A stretch of DNA of 64,000 bases. It comes from Larix kaempferi. Its lineage: Eukaryota > Streptophyta > Pinopsida > Pinales > Pinaceae. Below, piece by piece: positions 11,686-23,644 of the stretch (the stretch's first letter is position 1; every line of letters begins with the position of its first letter). The stretch covers positions 9,329,739-9,393,738 of the forward strand of contig BSBM01000865.1 of assembly GCA_027924585.1 (NCBI GenBank), in the 5' to 3' direction. The notes beneath the pieces were generated by a model. It did no database searches. It had not been told where the DNA came from and was given only the letters and a program-made list of their open reading frames with translations. The position numbers and the translations under genes are program-made.

Positions 11686-12481
11686 TGTTAGGATATTCCT
11701 CTACTCCATCCTAGTTCTACCAGCATTTTTGCATTATGTCAGTTCTGCATGCAACAATTTTGCATGCATGCATGCAACAGTTTTGCATGCATGCATGCAT
11801 CCATGCAATTGCATGCATCCCAGTCATCAGTATGGTGTCTCCCAACACCTAATGCTTGGTTTACTAGCCCCGGGATCATGTTTCCACTATGTTCCATCCC
11901 TCCTAGTCGGTGATGCGCCCTCCTTTCACCTACCACTTGTGAAGTGCACCCTCTCTCACTTACCACCAGTGACACTTCAGTTAGTTGCTTGATTTGTGGA
12001 TCTTTCCTTTATTTAAGGACTGATTGACTAGTTAACTAACTGAAACACTCTGGTGGACACCCAGAGAGACTTGGTTGACTATTCTGACTGCAGTTAGCTC
12101 CTCATGTGCCCTCCATTAGTGCTCCATGCATCAGTTAACATACTACATTCAGTTACACTCAGTTAGCTCAGTTTGACAAATGGACAACCACTTGTGATCT
12201 GATGACACCACTACTGATTTGATGATTAGGACTCCTAGTGAAAATAAGCCATGCTCATGCATGCTAATTCGAATTGCCACCTTAGCATTCGAATCCTCTC
12301 CATTGTATTACTTATTGTTCATATTATGATTAATGAATTAGTGTGATGTTATTCTGCTTCTATCTGAGTTCTATTGCATCTATGTTCTGTTGCTCCATTC
12401 TGCACTCTTCTTCTATTTTCCTGCTTAATCTTTCTTGTAAGGTATACATTAGCTCTTATATCTACTGTGAGGATTTTCACA
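11686..12481 (+). repeat. 3' LTR with expanded RY-repeat cluster
   Basis: Same LTR as 9493-10258, but about 30 bp longer. The TGCATGCATGCATGCA region at 11745-11818 has expanded, which accounts for most of the length difference. A minus-strand open frame at 11739-11975 is a chance frame in the LTR. Confidence 0.85.
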
Positions 12482-12486
12482 CTCAA

Positions 12487-14547
12487 ACCTGTCGATCGAT
12501 TCATAGAACTGTTATATGCAAACTCTGCTTGTGCCAACACGTTCTCCCACTGCTTGGGTCTATCGGTCGTCAAACATCTAAGAAGGTTTCCCAAACTTCT
12601 GTTCACCACCTTGGTCTGTCTGTCTGTCTGCGGATGATATGCCAAGCTAAACTGCAACCTTGTGTCCATTTTCTTCCATAGGGTTCTCCAGAAATGTCCC
12701 ATAAACTTTGTATCTCTGTCCGATGTGATACTCTTCGGCAACCCATGCAATCTGACTACTTCTTTGAATAATAGCACAACAATTCCTGTGGCGTCACTTG
12801 TCTTCTGACACGGAATAAAGTGTGCCATTTTTTAGAATCTATCAACTACAACAAATATTGAGTTGCTTCCCTGCTGCGTCTTCGGCAATCCTAGCACAAA
12901 ATCCATGCTCAGGTGCTCCCATGGGGTATTCGATACCAACAACATTGTATACAAACCCGTGTTCTGACTTCTTCCTTTTTCCAACTGGAAAATTCTACAT
13001 TGTCGAACCCACTTTCCAACATCTGTCGCCATCCCTGGCCAATAATACTTTTCTTTGACCAATGCCCTGGCTTTGTCGATGCTAAAATGACCTGCTAATC
13101 CGCCACTATGAAACTCTCGGATTAGGTTCTCTCGCACTGATCCTATGGGAATACATAACTGTCGTCCCCTAAATAGGTATCCTTCTTGGACAAAATAATC
13201 CAAATATGGAGTCCTTTCGACACTCCATGGTTCACGACAAGCCTCCCATGCTTTCACAAAATCCTCGTCGATCTCATACTATGTTTTCTCTGACTCTATT
13301 CCTATTGCCTAAACTGTCGTCATGTTCAGCAATGCAAATATTCTACTCAATGCGTCGGCAACCTTGTTCAACTTGCCCAACATATGTCGCAACATGAACG
13401 TATATCCCTGTAGGGATTCAATCCATTTCATGTGCCACTGATTCAACTTCGACTGACTATTTAGATACCTCAACGCTTGGTGATCTGTGTACAACACAAA
13501 TTCCTTGGGCAACAAATAATGCCTCCACTTCTTCAATGCTTGGACAATAGCATAGAATTCTTGGTCATAGACCGAATATTTCCGCTTCGCATCATCCAAC
13601 TTCTCACTGAAGAATGCAATTGGTCAGCCCTCCTGGCATAACACTGCTCCAATTGATATTCCACTTGCGTCACAATCAACCTGGAAAACTTTGTCGAAAT
13701 CTGGGAGCACTAACACTGGGCTCTCAGTGACCTTTTCCTTCAACTTGTTGAAAGCTCATTGGGCAGCTTTCGTCGACTTGAACTCCCCTTTCTTCATGCA
13801 CTCTGTCAATGGTGTGCAAATCCGACTGAATCCCCTCATGAACTTCCTGTAAAAAGTGGCAAGTCCACGGAAACTCCTCACTCCAGTCACGCTTGTCGGT
13901 TCAGGCCAATCCAATATCACCTTCACCTTTTCTAGGTCCATCACTAACTCTTTACCCGAGATTACAAATCCCAAGTATACCAGTTCTTCCTTCATGAAGA
14001 AACACTTTTGCAGGTTCACCATCAGCTTCTCTTCCTACAACTTCTGCAATACCTGTCGAATGTGCCCCAAGTGTTCTCTCTTGGTTCGACTGAAAATCAG
14101 AATGTCGTCTAGATAGACTACGAAAAAATTTCCCAAGAATGGATTCAGTACTTCATTCATCAATCACATGAATGTACTGGGTGCATTAGTCAATCCAAAT
14201 GGCATGACTAACCACTCATACAGCCATTCCTTTGTCTTGAATGTTGTTTTCCACTCGTCTCCTTCTCTAACCTGAATTTGGTGATAACCGCTCTTCAGGT
14301 CTATCTTTGTGAAGTACTTCTCTCCACTCAAACAATCCATCAAGTCATCCATTCTCGTCTATGGAAATCGATACTTGATCGTGATTTTTTTGATAGCTTT
14401 GGAGTCTGTACACATCCTCCATTCTCCACCCTTCTTCGGCGCTAATACTGTTGGTACAGTGCATGGGCTCAGACTCTCTTTGATCAACTCTCTATCCAAC
14501 AACTCCTGGACCTGTCGATTGAGTTCCTGACCTTTTGTCGAACTCAT
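12487..14547 (-). pseudogene. Chromovirus RT, RNase H and integrase core
   Basis: One minus-strand frame from 14547 to the nested-element boundary holds RT, RNase H and most of integrase, broken only by single stops (near 14356, 14161, 13753, 13306 and 12829). RT motifs include [28 protein letters not shown] and the catalytic YLDDILIFS near 14120. RNase H has [16 protein letters not shown] and [10 protein letters not shown]. Integrase has the H-H-C half of its zinc site (FHSGGLAGH, then CRIF where CxxC is expected, so the last Cys is lost), MDFVLGLP, and SDRDTKF. The usual catalytic Glu of the QTEVVNR motif reads QTKVVNR, an E-to-K loss. RT upstream of 14547 lies in another frame. Confidence 0.9.
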
Positions 14548-16373
14548 CCTATGCGGTGCTTTATCGGAAAACTCGACCCTAGAATCAAATCGATATGATG
14601 GGATATGTTCCTTGTCGGTGGCAATCCTGTCAGTGTCTCATCGACTACTATGTTGTTAAACTCTTTGAGCATCTTTCTGACTTCGACCAGAATTTTCTCC
14701 TCCATTGTCGCCTTCTCAACACATGGTCCCTTCGGAATGATAGCATAGCACCCGACTACTTTTTCCTCTTCCGCGAGGAATTCTTTCACTGAGCACATTA
14801 GCACTCGCTTCTCCCAAAAGTTGCTCTCGCCCTGCTTACTGTCGGCCTACTCCTTCGGTTTCGGCTTAAGAGTCCTTTTCACGCCATTCTTCCAAACTGT
14901 GACTGTGTTGGCTCGACCATCATAGATCATTTTCTAATCATATTTCCATGGTCTTCCTAACAACAGATGGCACGCGTCCATTGGGATTACGTTGCATAGT
15001 ACGTTGTCCTCTAACTTCCCAACCTTGAATTTAATAAGGAACTGTTTGGTCACCTTCAAATGGTGCCCTTTCTGTAACCATGAGATCTTGTAAGGGTGTG
15101 GATGTTCCTTGCATTTAAACTTTGGCTTGTCGATCACCTCTATCGACACAAGATTCTCAGTGCTTCCACCATCAACTATGGTCTTGCAACAGCATTCACC
15201 GATTCGCAACTTGGTACGAAAGATCACTTTTTGCTGTGTCGGCTCTTGCTCGTCGCGTCTGTCATCCAGAACCAGTGTCTTGCTGGTTGTCATGGCCAGA
15301 ATTTTCTTCTTACCATCCTCACTGTTGTCGGATGTCGATTCTTCCCTCTCGTCGACTTGCTCATCTCTTAGACATCTAGGCTTCGACTCCTCTGCATCAT
15401 GTAGGTTCTCTGGGCATTCATATGCCTTGTGTCCCACTCCACAACACTTATAATAGATTATGGTTGGCTTGTCAGCTCCCTTTCTGTCGAATGGACCACT
15501 TCGACCATACGCACCTCGACCGTGTGTTCCTCGACGATCACGTCGGTTTTCTTGTGCTTTCTCCCTTGTCGATGTCCCTTCCGCATGTCGACTATCTTCG
15601 ACAGTTTCCTTCCTGTAACTGCTACTTTGGCCTTTCACGGAAATAGTCTTCGCACTCCGACTGATCATCCTACCTTTGGTCGTTGCAGATTTCCTATACA
15701 ATTTCTCTTCTGCCTTTAGAGCTACCTGGTAGGATTCACCCACTGCTCTGAATCTTGACATGCTCAATTCATCCTGAATGGCATATTTTAAGCCATTCAC
15801 GTATCTAGAAACAGCTTCTTCTCCTTCGTTGGACTGGCCCGACCTTATCAACAATCTATAGAACTCTTCTATGTACTCCTTCACGGTCATCTCTTTTTGT
15901 CGAAAGTTCTACAACTTCCTGAACAAGGAAATTACATAGTCATTTGGCAAGAACTTCCATTTCAGCTTGGCGACCATCCTATCCCAAGACTTGATTTTCT
16001 CCTTGCCCTTCTTGACTCTTTCAGCCTGTACATTGTCCCACCACAATGAGGCATGACCCTTCAACCTCAAACATGCAGTATTAACCCTTTTAGGATCCTC
16101 AATTTGCTCTATGTAAAAGTATTTCTCCATTTCTCTGAACCAGTCGATCAAATCTTTTGGATCCAGACTTCCCGAGTAGGTACAATCGTCTATCTTGGTC
16201 TGACCTCTCATCTTTGTCAGAAGTTTGATCATTTTTTCTTCTGGTTCTTCTCCTGCAGCTTCCCGAGCTTCCACTTCTTCGACTTCCTTGTTGATGTGGT
16301 CTAGGGCATCAGGAATACAACCACGCCTTTGGTTTTCTTTGATTGATGCGAATTCATTTGTCAAAGTTCGCAT
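14548..16373 (-). pseudogene. Chromovirus Gag, zinc knuckle, protease and RT N-terminus
   Basis: A single minus-strand frame runs from 16373 to about 14560 with stops near 15905 and 14931, then a frameshift into the RT frame. The Gag capsid part has DPKRVNTACLRLKGHASLWW (about 16100), typical of the plant Retrotrans_gag domain, and continues into TVKEYIEEFYRLLIRS. The zinc knuckle (CCGVGHKAYEC, about 15440) has lost its first Cys. The aspartic protease motif is VDGGSTENLVS (about 15160), with DGG in place of the more usual DSG/DTG. The segment ends in the RT entry region (LTGLPPTRNISHHIDLILG). Gag packages the RNA and the protease matures the polyprotein; neither could work here. Confidence 0.88.
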
Positions 16374-16614
16374 TGTTCGAATTCACTCATCGAACATCTC
16401 ACAATCAACTGTGACTGCTGTGCCACGTGCTCTTCGTCCTTGGACATTAACGCCTCTGTGAGCCATTTTCAACCTCTGTTGAAACTCCCACTCGTACAAT
16501 CGTAACCGGACTTTCACAAACATGCACAACTCTACCCAACCGCAACTGGAGTTGTTCAATGCACTTGCATGCTCAATACCACTGACGCTATCCTTCAAAT
16601 CTCAGGATGTTATA

Positions 16615-16626
16615 GCTCTGATACCA
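16615..16626 (-). other. Chromovirus primer-binding site
   Basis: The minus strand reads TGGTATCAGAGC two bases from the 5' LTR edge at 16629, fixing the orientation of the element. Confidence 0.85.
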
Positions 16627-16628
16627 AC

Positions 16629-16996
16629 TGACGCAAGGCGCCTTCGACAAGAAGGTTCTTGCTTAACAATAACACACCACACACGTGTTCACATAGACAA
16701 GATGTAAACAACATGCTGGAAGCTGGCTTATATTACTTCTCCGATTCGGTTACAATGCAAACTGCAAAGAAAATGAAATAACTAACTAACTATCGGCCTT
16801 AGCCGTTATAACATAGAAGTAACTATGTGCTCTCTCAGTGTGTCGACCTCACCCTCTCCTGGTTCACTACGAAAATATGAGCTATGGCTCGATCTTCTCT
16901 GCGTTCGGAAGCTATGTGACTGTTCTCTCCAATCTACAGAGCTTCTCCCTGAACTCTCCTCTGCAACTCCAACACAATGGAACTGTCCCAAATGCC
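16629..16996 (-). repeat. Chromovirus 5' LTR, left part
   Basis: Matches 7793-8160. It stops at the atgcc target site of the nested element (16992-16996) and resumes at 24201. Confidence 0.88.
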
Positions 16997-17547
16997 TGTT
17001 AAAATTCAATATGCTAAGATAGAAAATAGCAGCATTACATTCCATTTCACAATAATGGCATATACAGGATCACTGAAGAAACAACAAGCATAGCATAAAC
17101 ACAAGAGACACAGATTTATCCTGGGAAACCCTCATGGGGTAGAAAACCCAGTAAAGCTTCCTCAATATAGATGACCAGCAATATACAAAGATGCAAACCA
17201 AAGACATGATCTCCTCCTCCACCATAACAAACCTCTCCTTCACAAATGCGCCTCTCTTAAGTGAGTGAGTGTGTCAAATGAGGAACATACCTCCTCTATT
17301 TATACACTACACTGACATGTATTTTACACAAGTACATGTAGGCTCATATTTAACCATTAGGTTAAATACCCTATTATAACTGACTGGGCCGACCCCCACA
17401 TGGTGGGTCTAATAACCCTAGTTACCACAACCAATTCGGAGGAATAAACATCTCCGGATTCATAGTATAATCACATCGTAGGTATGGAACATCTCTAGAA
17501 TAAATAATATACAAATATAATATTCTTAGAAGTTACAATATTCAACA
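16997..17547 (-). repeat. 3' LTR of the young copia element
   Basis: It begins TGTTAAAATTC and ends TATTCAACA on the plus strand. About 1.6 percent different from 23645-24195 by hand count. Confidence 0.92.
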
Positions 17548-17689
17548 CTCCCCCTTAACGAGAAGGATATTATAACAACATCCGCAGGAGCAACGAGTCA
17601 TACATCATACATGATACATCTATATATCATTGGAAGCTTTCTTCAGTTCATCATCATCAGTAACTCAACTAGTTACTGGAACATCGACA

Positions 17690-17972
17690 TCACTCGATCA
17701 TCAGCATCGTCATCACACGATCATCAGCATCGTCATCATACGATCATCAGCATCATCATCATACGATCATCAGCATCATCATCACACGATCATAAGCATC
17801 GCCATCACACGATCAACATCGTCATCACATGATCATCAGCATCGACATCACACGATCATCAGCATCGACATCACACGATCAGCATCATCATCACACGATC
17901 ATCAGCATCGTCATCACACGATCATCAGCATCGACATCACATGATCAGCATCGTCATCACATGATCATATTA
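17690..17972. repeat. Minisatellite, about 23-bp unit
   Basis: Roughly 11-12 imperfect copies of cgatcatcagcatcgtcatc-aca, with some 20-bp variants lacking one atc. The Ser/His-rich open frames at 17611-17944 are a by-product of the repeat. Confidence 0.88.
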
Positions 17973-18154
17973 TAGGATGATCAATCCTGCTCTCTTTAGG
18001 ACATAAGTCCATGGATGATACAATCCAGATCAAGTTTCAGGATGATCAATCCTTATCTCTTTAAGACAAGTCTCATGTCTAGGGACGATCTAATCCCAAC
18101 CACAGTGCTAGTCCTTTTTCATACTGGATGTGACCTAGATCAGATCTAGGATTT

Positions 18155-18545
18155 ACTGCCACAGAGCCAGTCCTCTTTCATACTGGATGTATCACGTCTA
18201 CAGAGCCAGCCCTGTTTCATGCTGGATGTATCACATCTACAGAGCCAGCCTTGTTTCATGCTGGATGTATCACATCTACAGAGCCAGCCCTGTTTCATGC
18301 TGGATGTATCACATCTACAGAGCCAGCCCTGTTTCATGCTGGATGTATCACATCTACAGAGCCAGCCCTGTTTCATGCTGGATGTATCACATCTACAGAG
18401 CCAGCCCTGTTTCATGCTGGATGTATCACATCTACAGAGCCAGCCCTGTTTCATGCTGGATGTATCACATCTACAGAGCCAGCCCTGTTTCATGCTGGAT
18501 GTAACATATCTACAGAGCCAGCCCTGTTTCATGCTGGATGTAACC
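18155..18545. repeat. Minisatellite, 39-bp unit
   Basis: About 10 head-to-tail copies starting catctacagagccagccctg and ending gctggatgtatca. The middle copies are nearly identical. Because 39 is a multiple of 3, all frames stay open (18146-18559) and give 13-residue peptide repeats, which are not evidence of a protein. Confidence 0.93.
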
Positions 18546-18568
18546 TAGAACAATTCTAGGATTTGTCA

Positions 18569-18740
18569 CGTACATTTTGAACCGAGATCCAGGGACGATC
18601 CAGTCCTATCATGTACCTTTTGAACCAAAGTCCAGGGACAATCCAATCCTATCATGTACCTTTTGAACCAAAGTCCAGGGACGATCCAGTCCTATCATGT
18701 ACCTTTTGAACCGAAGTCCAGGGACGATCCAGTCCTATCA
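18569..18740. repeat. Minisatellite, about 43-bp unit
   Basis: About four copies containing atgtaccttttgaacc then gtccagggacgatccagtcc. Confidence 0.85.
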
Positions 18741-19425
18741 TTCAATTCTCGGAGACCTCATGTCTACGGCTCAATTCAAAGGACCATAGTCCGAGGACGA
18801 TCCAATCCCCTTACCTGTTCATTCAGGATTTAGTTCTCGGAGACATCATGTCTACGGCTCCATTCAAAGGACTAAAGTTCGAGGACGATCCAATCCCCTT
18901 ACCTGTTCATTCAGGATTTTGTTCTCGGAGACATCATGTCTACGGCTCAATTCAAAGGACTAAAGTCCGAGGACGATCCAATCCCCTTACCTGTTCATTC
19001 AGGATTTTGTTCTCGGAGACATCATGTCTACGGCTCAATTCAAAGGACTAAAGTCCGAGGACGATCCAATCCCCTTACCTGTTCATTTAAGATTTTGTTC
19101 TCGGAGACATCATGTCTACGGCTCAATTCAAAGGACTAAATTCCGAGGACGATCCAATCCCCTTACCTGTTCATTCAGGATTTTTTTCTCGGAGACATCA
19201 TGTCTACGGCTCAATTCAAAGGACTAAAGTTCGAGGATGATCCAATCCCCTTACCTATTCATTCAGGATTTTGTTCTCGGAGACATACGTCTACGGCTCT
19301 CTTTAGGACTGAAGTCCAGGGATGATCCAATCCCCTCAAGTCCACCAAGGACTTCATTCTCGAAGACATACGTCTACGGCTCTCTTTAGGACTGAAGTCC
19401 AGGGATGATCCAATCCCCTCATATG
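18741..19425. repeat. Tandem array, 88-bp unit
   Basis: About eight copies containing cggagacatcatgtctacgg, caaaggactaaagtccgagg and gatccaatccccttacctg. Successive copies begin 88 bp apart (for example 18848, 18936, 19024). The last two copies are shorter and diverged. The unit shares the phrase agtcc(a/g)(g/a)gga(c/t)gatcca with the 43-bp array, so the two arrays appear related. Confidence 0.9.
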
Positions 19426-19469
19426 TCAATCATGGGTACAAGTATCTTCATCCATACAAGTACATCAAG

Positions 19470-19830
19470 GCATCATGTATCCTCATCATCAAAACATGTA
19501 TATCAAAACATGTATCCTCATCATCAAAACATGTATATCAAAACATGTATCCTCATCATCAAAACATGTATATCAAAACATGTATCCTCATTATCAAAAC
19601 ATGTATCCTCATCAATAGCATCAAATACATATATCATTAAAGGCATGTATACATCTATCATCAAAAGCATGTATTCTCACTAATACATCTATCATCAAAA
19701 GCATGTATACTCACTAATACATCTATCATCAAAAGCATGTATACATCTATCATCAAAAGCATGTATTCTCACTAATACATCTATCATCAAAAGCATGTAT
19801 ACTCACTAATACATCTATCATCAAAACTAA
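19470..19830. repeat. Minisatellite, 34-35-bp units
   Basis: Two linked types. At 19480-19620 the unit is tcctcatcatcaaaacatgt plus a second atcaaaacatgta. At 19625-19830 it is about 34 bp built on atacatctatcatcaaaagc and atgta. The shared catcaaaa(g)catgta core suggests one origin. Confidence 0.87.
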
Positions 19831-19959
19831 AAATATAAGGGTCCTAAAATAATTCTAAGTAACTAAGTGCAGTAAATAGGTAACCTCATCATTGATGAGA
19901 CAGACTTGTTATCAGATACTATGCTACTCCCCCTTTCGAGGAGAGTTCTTTTGAACTAT

Positions 19960-20990
19960 ACCAAGCTTGTCTCGAAAGTATTCAAACTTCACTCGAGACA
20001 GAGGTTTAGTCAAGATATCAGCAATCTGATCCTCAGTGCTTATATATTCGAGCTTGATAACTCCTCTTTGCACCATATCTCGTATATAGAAGTATCGGAT
20101 CTCTATGTGTTTTTGACTTATCGTGGAACACAGGATTTTCAGTCATCTTAATGTAGCTTTGATTGTCACACATAATCACAGTGGGATCCATTTCTAAGTC
20201 AAACACTCCTTATAAAAGCTTCTGAAGCCATACTGCTTCACAGCTGGCAGAGCAGACAGCCATAAATTCTGCTTCAGCAGTACTGAGAGCCACACTAGAT
20301 TGTTTCTTGCTAAACCATGAGATCATGGCAGATTCAAGACTATAACATCCACCTGATGTACTCTTTCTGTCTGATAAACTTCCTGCCCAATCATAATCTG
20401 AGTAACCATGTAAATGGAGTTCATGACCTCCAAGATAATATAGACCAAAAATCTAATGTACCTTTTAGGTACCTCACTACATGCTTTGTAGCTATTAAGT
20501 GCACCTTTCTAGGTTCTACTAGATACTGACTTAGGGTATTTACAGCAAAGCATATATATGGCCTAGTATTTGTTAAATACATCAATGACCCAATGATTTG
20601 TCTATATAGGGTTAGGTCCACTAAATACGATGAGTCATTAACTAACAACTTCAAGTTGGAGTCCATGGGAGTGGCCATGGCTTTATACTCCAACATATCA
20701 AATCTTTTTAGAAACTTCACAGCATACTTACCTTGATTTAAAAGATTCCTTTTGGATATTGCCATACTTCTAGACCTAAGAAGTAGTGCATTAATCCGAG
20801 ATCTTTCATTGTCATTTCTGCAGCCATTTTCATGACCTGTTTCTCATTCCTTGTCAGAAAGAGATCATCGTCATACAATAATGGTATGATAGGTTCATCA
20901 TCCAAAACCTTAAGGTAAAGGTTAGGAACAGCTTTACTTCTGGTAAAGCCCAAGCTTTGTCATGAAGCTGTCAATTGTCCATTATTCACA
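19960..20990 (-). pseudogene. Copia RT C-terminus and RNase H fragment
   Basis: Minus-strand pieces give the RT end (LGFTRSKAVPNLYLKVLDDE), the catalytic box as LYDDDLFL where copia elements normally have YVDD, and MKDLGLMHYFLGLEVWQ. The palm-to-RNase H connection follows (LTLYRQIIGSLMYLTNTRP, HVVRYLKGTLDF) and then RNase H proper (MISWFSKKQSSVALSTAEAE). Stops and frame changes occur between pieces. RT upstream of about 20990 is absent, as are integrase and Gag, so the element could not copy itself. The region lies between 2.6 kb of non-coding leader and the minisatellite cluster. Confidence 0.87.
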
Positions 20991-23632
20991 CTCAGCATTG
21001 AGTGATCTTTTGCATATCTATCTGTGCCATCTCTCGTCAGATGGGTCTACTAATATGAGCCTCAAAATCATTCGAACTCTGTGGTGAGTTCCTTCTTGCA
21101 TCCATGTCATATGTGTTTAGAACCCATATTCAACCTTGTAGCAAAGGTTGAGATCCACATCACCCATGATGATCATTAAGCTCATCAATTGACTACCGAT
21201 CCTGGGAACCCATACAGAACCTGATTACATTATTAAGAGAATGGTCTTATCTAGTCCCTTGGAGCAAAACATCTTATCATGATTCTCTTCCTCTTTCTAA
21301 GAGAATCTCTTAACCACAAGCTTTCTATAGTGTGTTTGATTTGTAAATCTTTTGTTGAACATCCATCGCTTGTTCAGAGTTCATCATTCATCATGATCTT
21401 TCCTACAAATCAAAATTAAGCACATGATTAGTAATACTTCATAATCATCAAATCATATTGATATGATAACCTATTATGCATACAGATATCATTTACATAG
21501 TTATGCAACTATTTTGACCAATACTTTGGCACAACACTTTCCCATATCCTGTATGCATACAGTGGCTATCTAGATGCCTTCCATCTCTACCAGAACATAC
21601 TATCGAGAGTGTGCACAACTATCAGCATGTCAGCAAAGAGGTTTCATTCTAGACAAGCAACAATGGAATGTTTGTCCAATTTACCAATCATATGCATATT
21701 AGTAGTATACTGTTCAATGCTTTATGAATGCTTACACTCAGCATGATATATTCTAGGAATACAAATATGCATACAAGCAATATCATTTACTATTTCTAAT
21801 AACAACCCAAATACTTATCTTTTATGTTTGTGTGGTTGCCTCCCGCTTGATCTTCTGTATGTCTTCTAAACTTCTATTCATTCTGTACCACTGTGCATGC
21901 TCAAGTGTACACTAGTGTCATCCTCATGATCTCATACACAAACATACATTCATTAGTATATTCTCAATATTATCAAAACATTCTAATTCTAAATAATCTT
22001 GAATATGTACAGTCATGATCATTAGTATTCAGGGTTTCAAGGAAGTCTTCTTTTACTCATGCATATTCTTGTTTGATCTAGTTAGTTAAATCATCAACCA
22101 AGATAAGAGACATAATATGCATAAACCCTTGATTACTAACCAATCATACCAAGTATACTTACACAAGGTAAGATTCTAACATGACATAGGAAAACATACC
22201 TGGATTAGTATACTTGCTAGTTATGTACAACATACCTAAACAATCTCTTCAATGATTTAGAGATCCTGAGCTAGAACCTGCATGTCTCGTAGGTTAAACA
22301 TGATATAACAAAGTCATACATACCTCGTGAGTCTTTTTCTTCATGTTTTCATGGTCATGGAACTTGATTTGTCTTTTGTGATGTACCTGAACCTCCTTAA
22401 GTCATACCTGTCGAGACTTTTTGTAGTCTTCTTATGTAAGGCCTTAGCCTCAACTCCCCCTGAAACTTGATCTGGAGCTTGATTAGGGTTTGCTAGAGAA
22501 ACCCTAAAAATTCAATCTTTGACTTTCACACTTCTAAATGGATGGAAGAATGTGTCTTGCTGAGCTGATCAACCTAGCATTCTTCAATTTTGAAATCTCC
22601 AAAATTTGACCCCTCAAAATTGCCTTCGAAACTTCTGGATCTTCTGGACAGGAACCCGAACTAGGGTTTGATGAAGCCCACCCTTCTGTCCAATCAAAAG
22701 GTTCGATCCAAGGCTCTAAACTCTTATTTTTCTAAGGAGCTTCCAGCCGTGGACTCCGATTCCAAAAATTCTAACTTTCTCTGAAACCCTAAATTCCGGA
22801 AGCCATGAATAAAGGTGCTCCAAAAATAATTTTGTTTTGACAGAAATATGCACCTGATTGTTTCTGCTATAACTCTGAAATTTCTACTCCACGGGGTCTG
22901 AAAACTTTTTCTGCAGTATCCTGACCTGTCATCTTTCCATCCTGACAGGTCTGACCTCAATTGGATTTTCTGAGAGAGATTTATGCCAAGTGTCGCAACG
23001 TGACATGTTTATGGGATAAAACAGGAGAGCGAACTTGTATGGCATGCCATGTGTCACTGTTTAAACTTCGGCCTTTGAAAACTTTTTCTGAGATATCTCA
23101 CCTTGTTATCTTTTCATCCTAACAGGTCTTCCCTCAATTTGATTTTCTGAGAGAGAGTTATGCCAAGTGTCACAACGTGACCTGTTTATGGGATAAAACA
23201 GGAGAGCGAACTTGTACGACGTGCCATGTGTCACTAGTTCACCTTCGGCCTCTGAAAAAATTTTTTGAGATATTACAGTCTGTGTACTACCTTTCAAGTT
23301 TTATGAAATTTCATTTGGAGCTTCCTAGCCCAAGTTATGACCTTTTTTCCAAGGTCACCTGATTTTGACTGAGATCTGGAAGAGGCAGAAACCCTAACTT
23401 GTACTGATCATAACTCATAAAGTACAACGAATCTGAGGGTTCCCTTTGGACACAAGGTACCTGGGGATGTTATCTACGACCTGTAAACTTTTCAGATCCT
23501 GAAACTTCACATAAATGGATTTATAGCGAAAGTTCCACGATGACTGGTTTTTGCTATATAAAACCCTAACCTTCAAATTGTCGCAAGAGAAGCAAGTGTC
23601 GTAAGTGCCATACATTGCCTTCCTTCAGGTTA
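20991..23632 (-). other. Non-coding leader of the young copia element
   Basis: No coding domain is visible on either strand. It lies where gag, protease and integrase would be. It contains a tandem duplication of about 178 bp (22898-23074 and 23075-23255), both copies carrying gagagcgaacttgta and ccatgtgtcact. The rest is AT-rich unique sequence. Confidence 0.65.
22898..23255. repeat. 178-bp tandem duplication
   Basis: Two adjacent copies both contain tttctgagagaga, tatgccaagtgtc, tttatgggataaaacagg and ccatgtgtcact. They differ at scattered bases, so the duplication predates the latest insertion of the element. Confidence 0.85.
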
Positions 23633-23644
23633 GCTCTGATACCA
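23633..23644 (-). other. Primer-binding site of the young copia element
   Basis: Minus-strand TGGTATCAGAGC abutting the LTR at 23645. Confidence 0.9.

Larger units (their letters stand above)
9493..12481 (+). mobile_element. Non-autonomous copia-type element nested in chromovirus integrase
   Basis: LTRs are 9493-10258 (766 bp) and 11686-12481 (796 bp). A perfect primer site TGGTATCAGAGC is at 10259-10270 and a G-rich polypurine tract ends at 11685. Perfect 5-bp duplications ctcaa flank it (9488-9492 and 12482-12486). The 1.4-kb interior encodes only a short copia Gag-like N-terminus and a long unrecognised extension; no pol is present. It inserted in the opposite orientation to its chromovirus host, after the integrase core. 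Confidence 0.9.

Noticed and set aside
17611-17944. Ser/His-rich open frames
   Set aside because: Produced by the 23-bp minisatellite; no start context, domain or conservation outside the repeat.
18146-18559. Possible repeat protein or CRISPR-like array
   Set aside because: The 39-bp unit is tandem with no unique spacers, and all frames are open only because 39 is a multiple of 3. It is a minisatellite in a plant retroelement.
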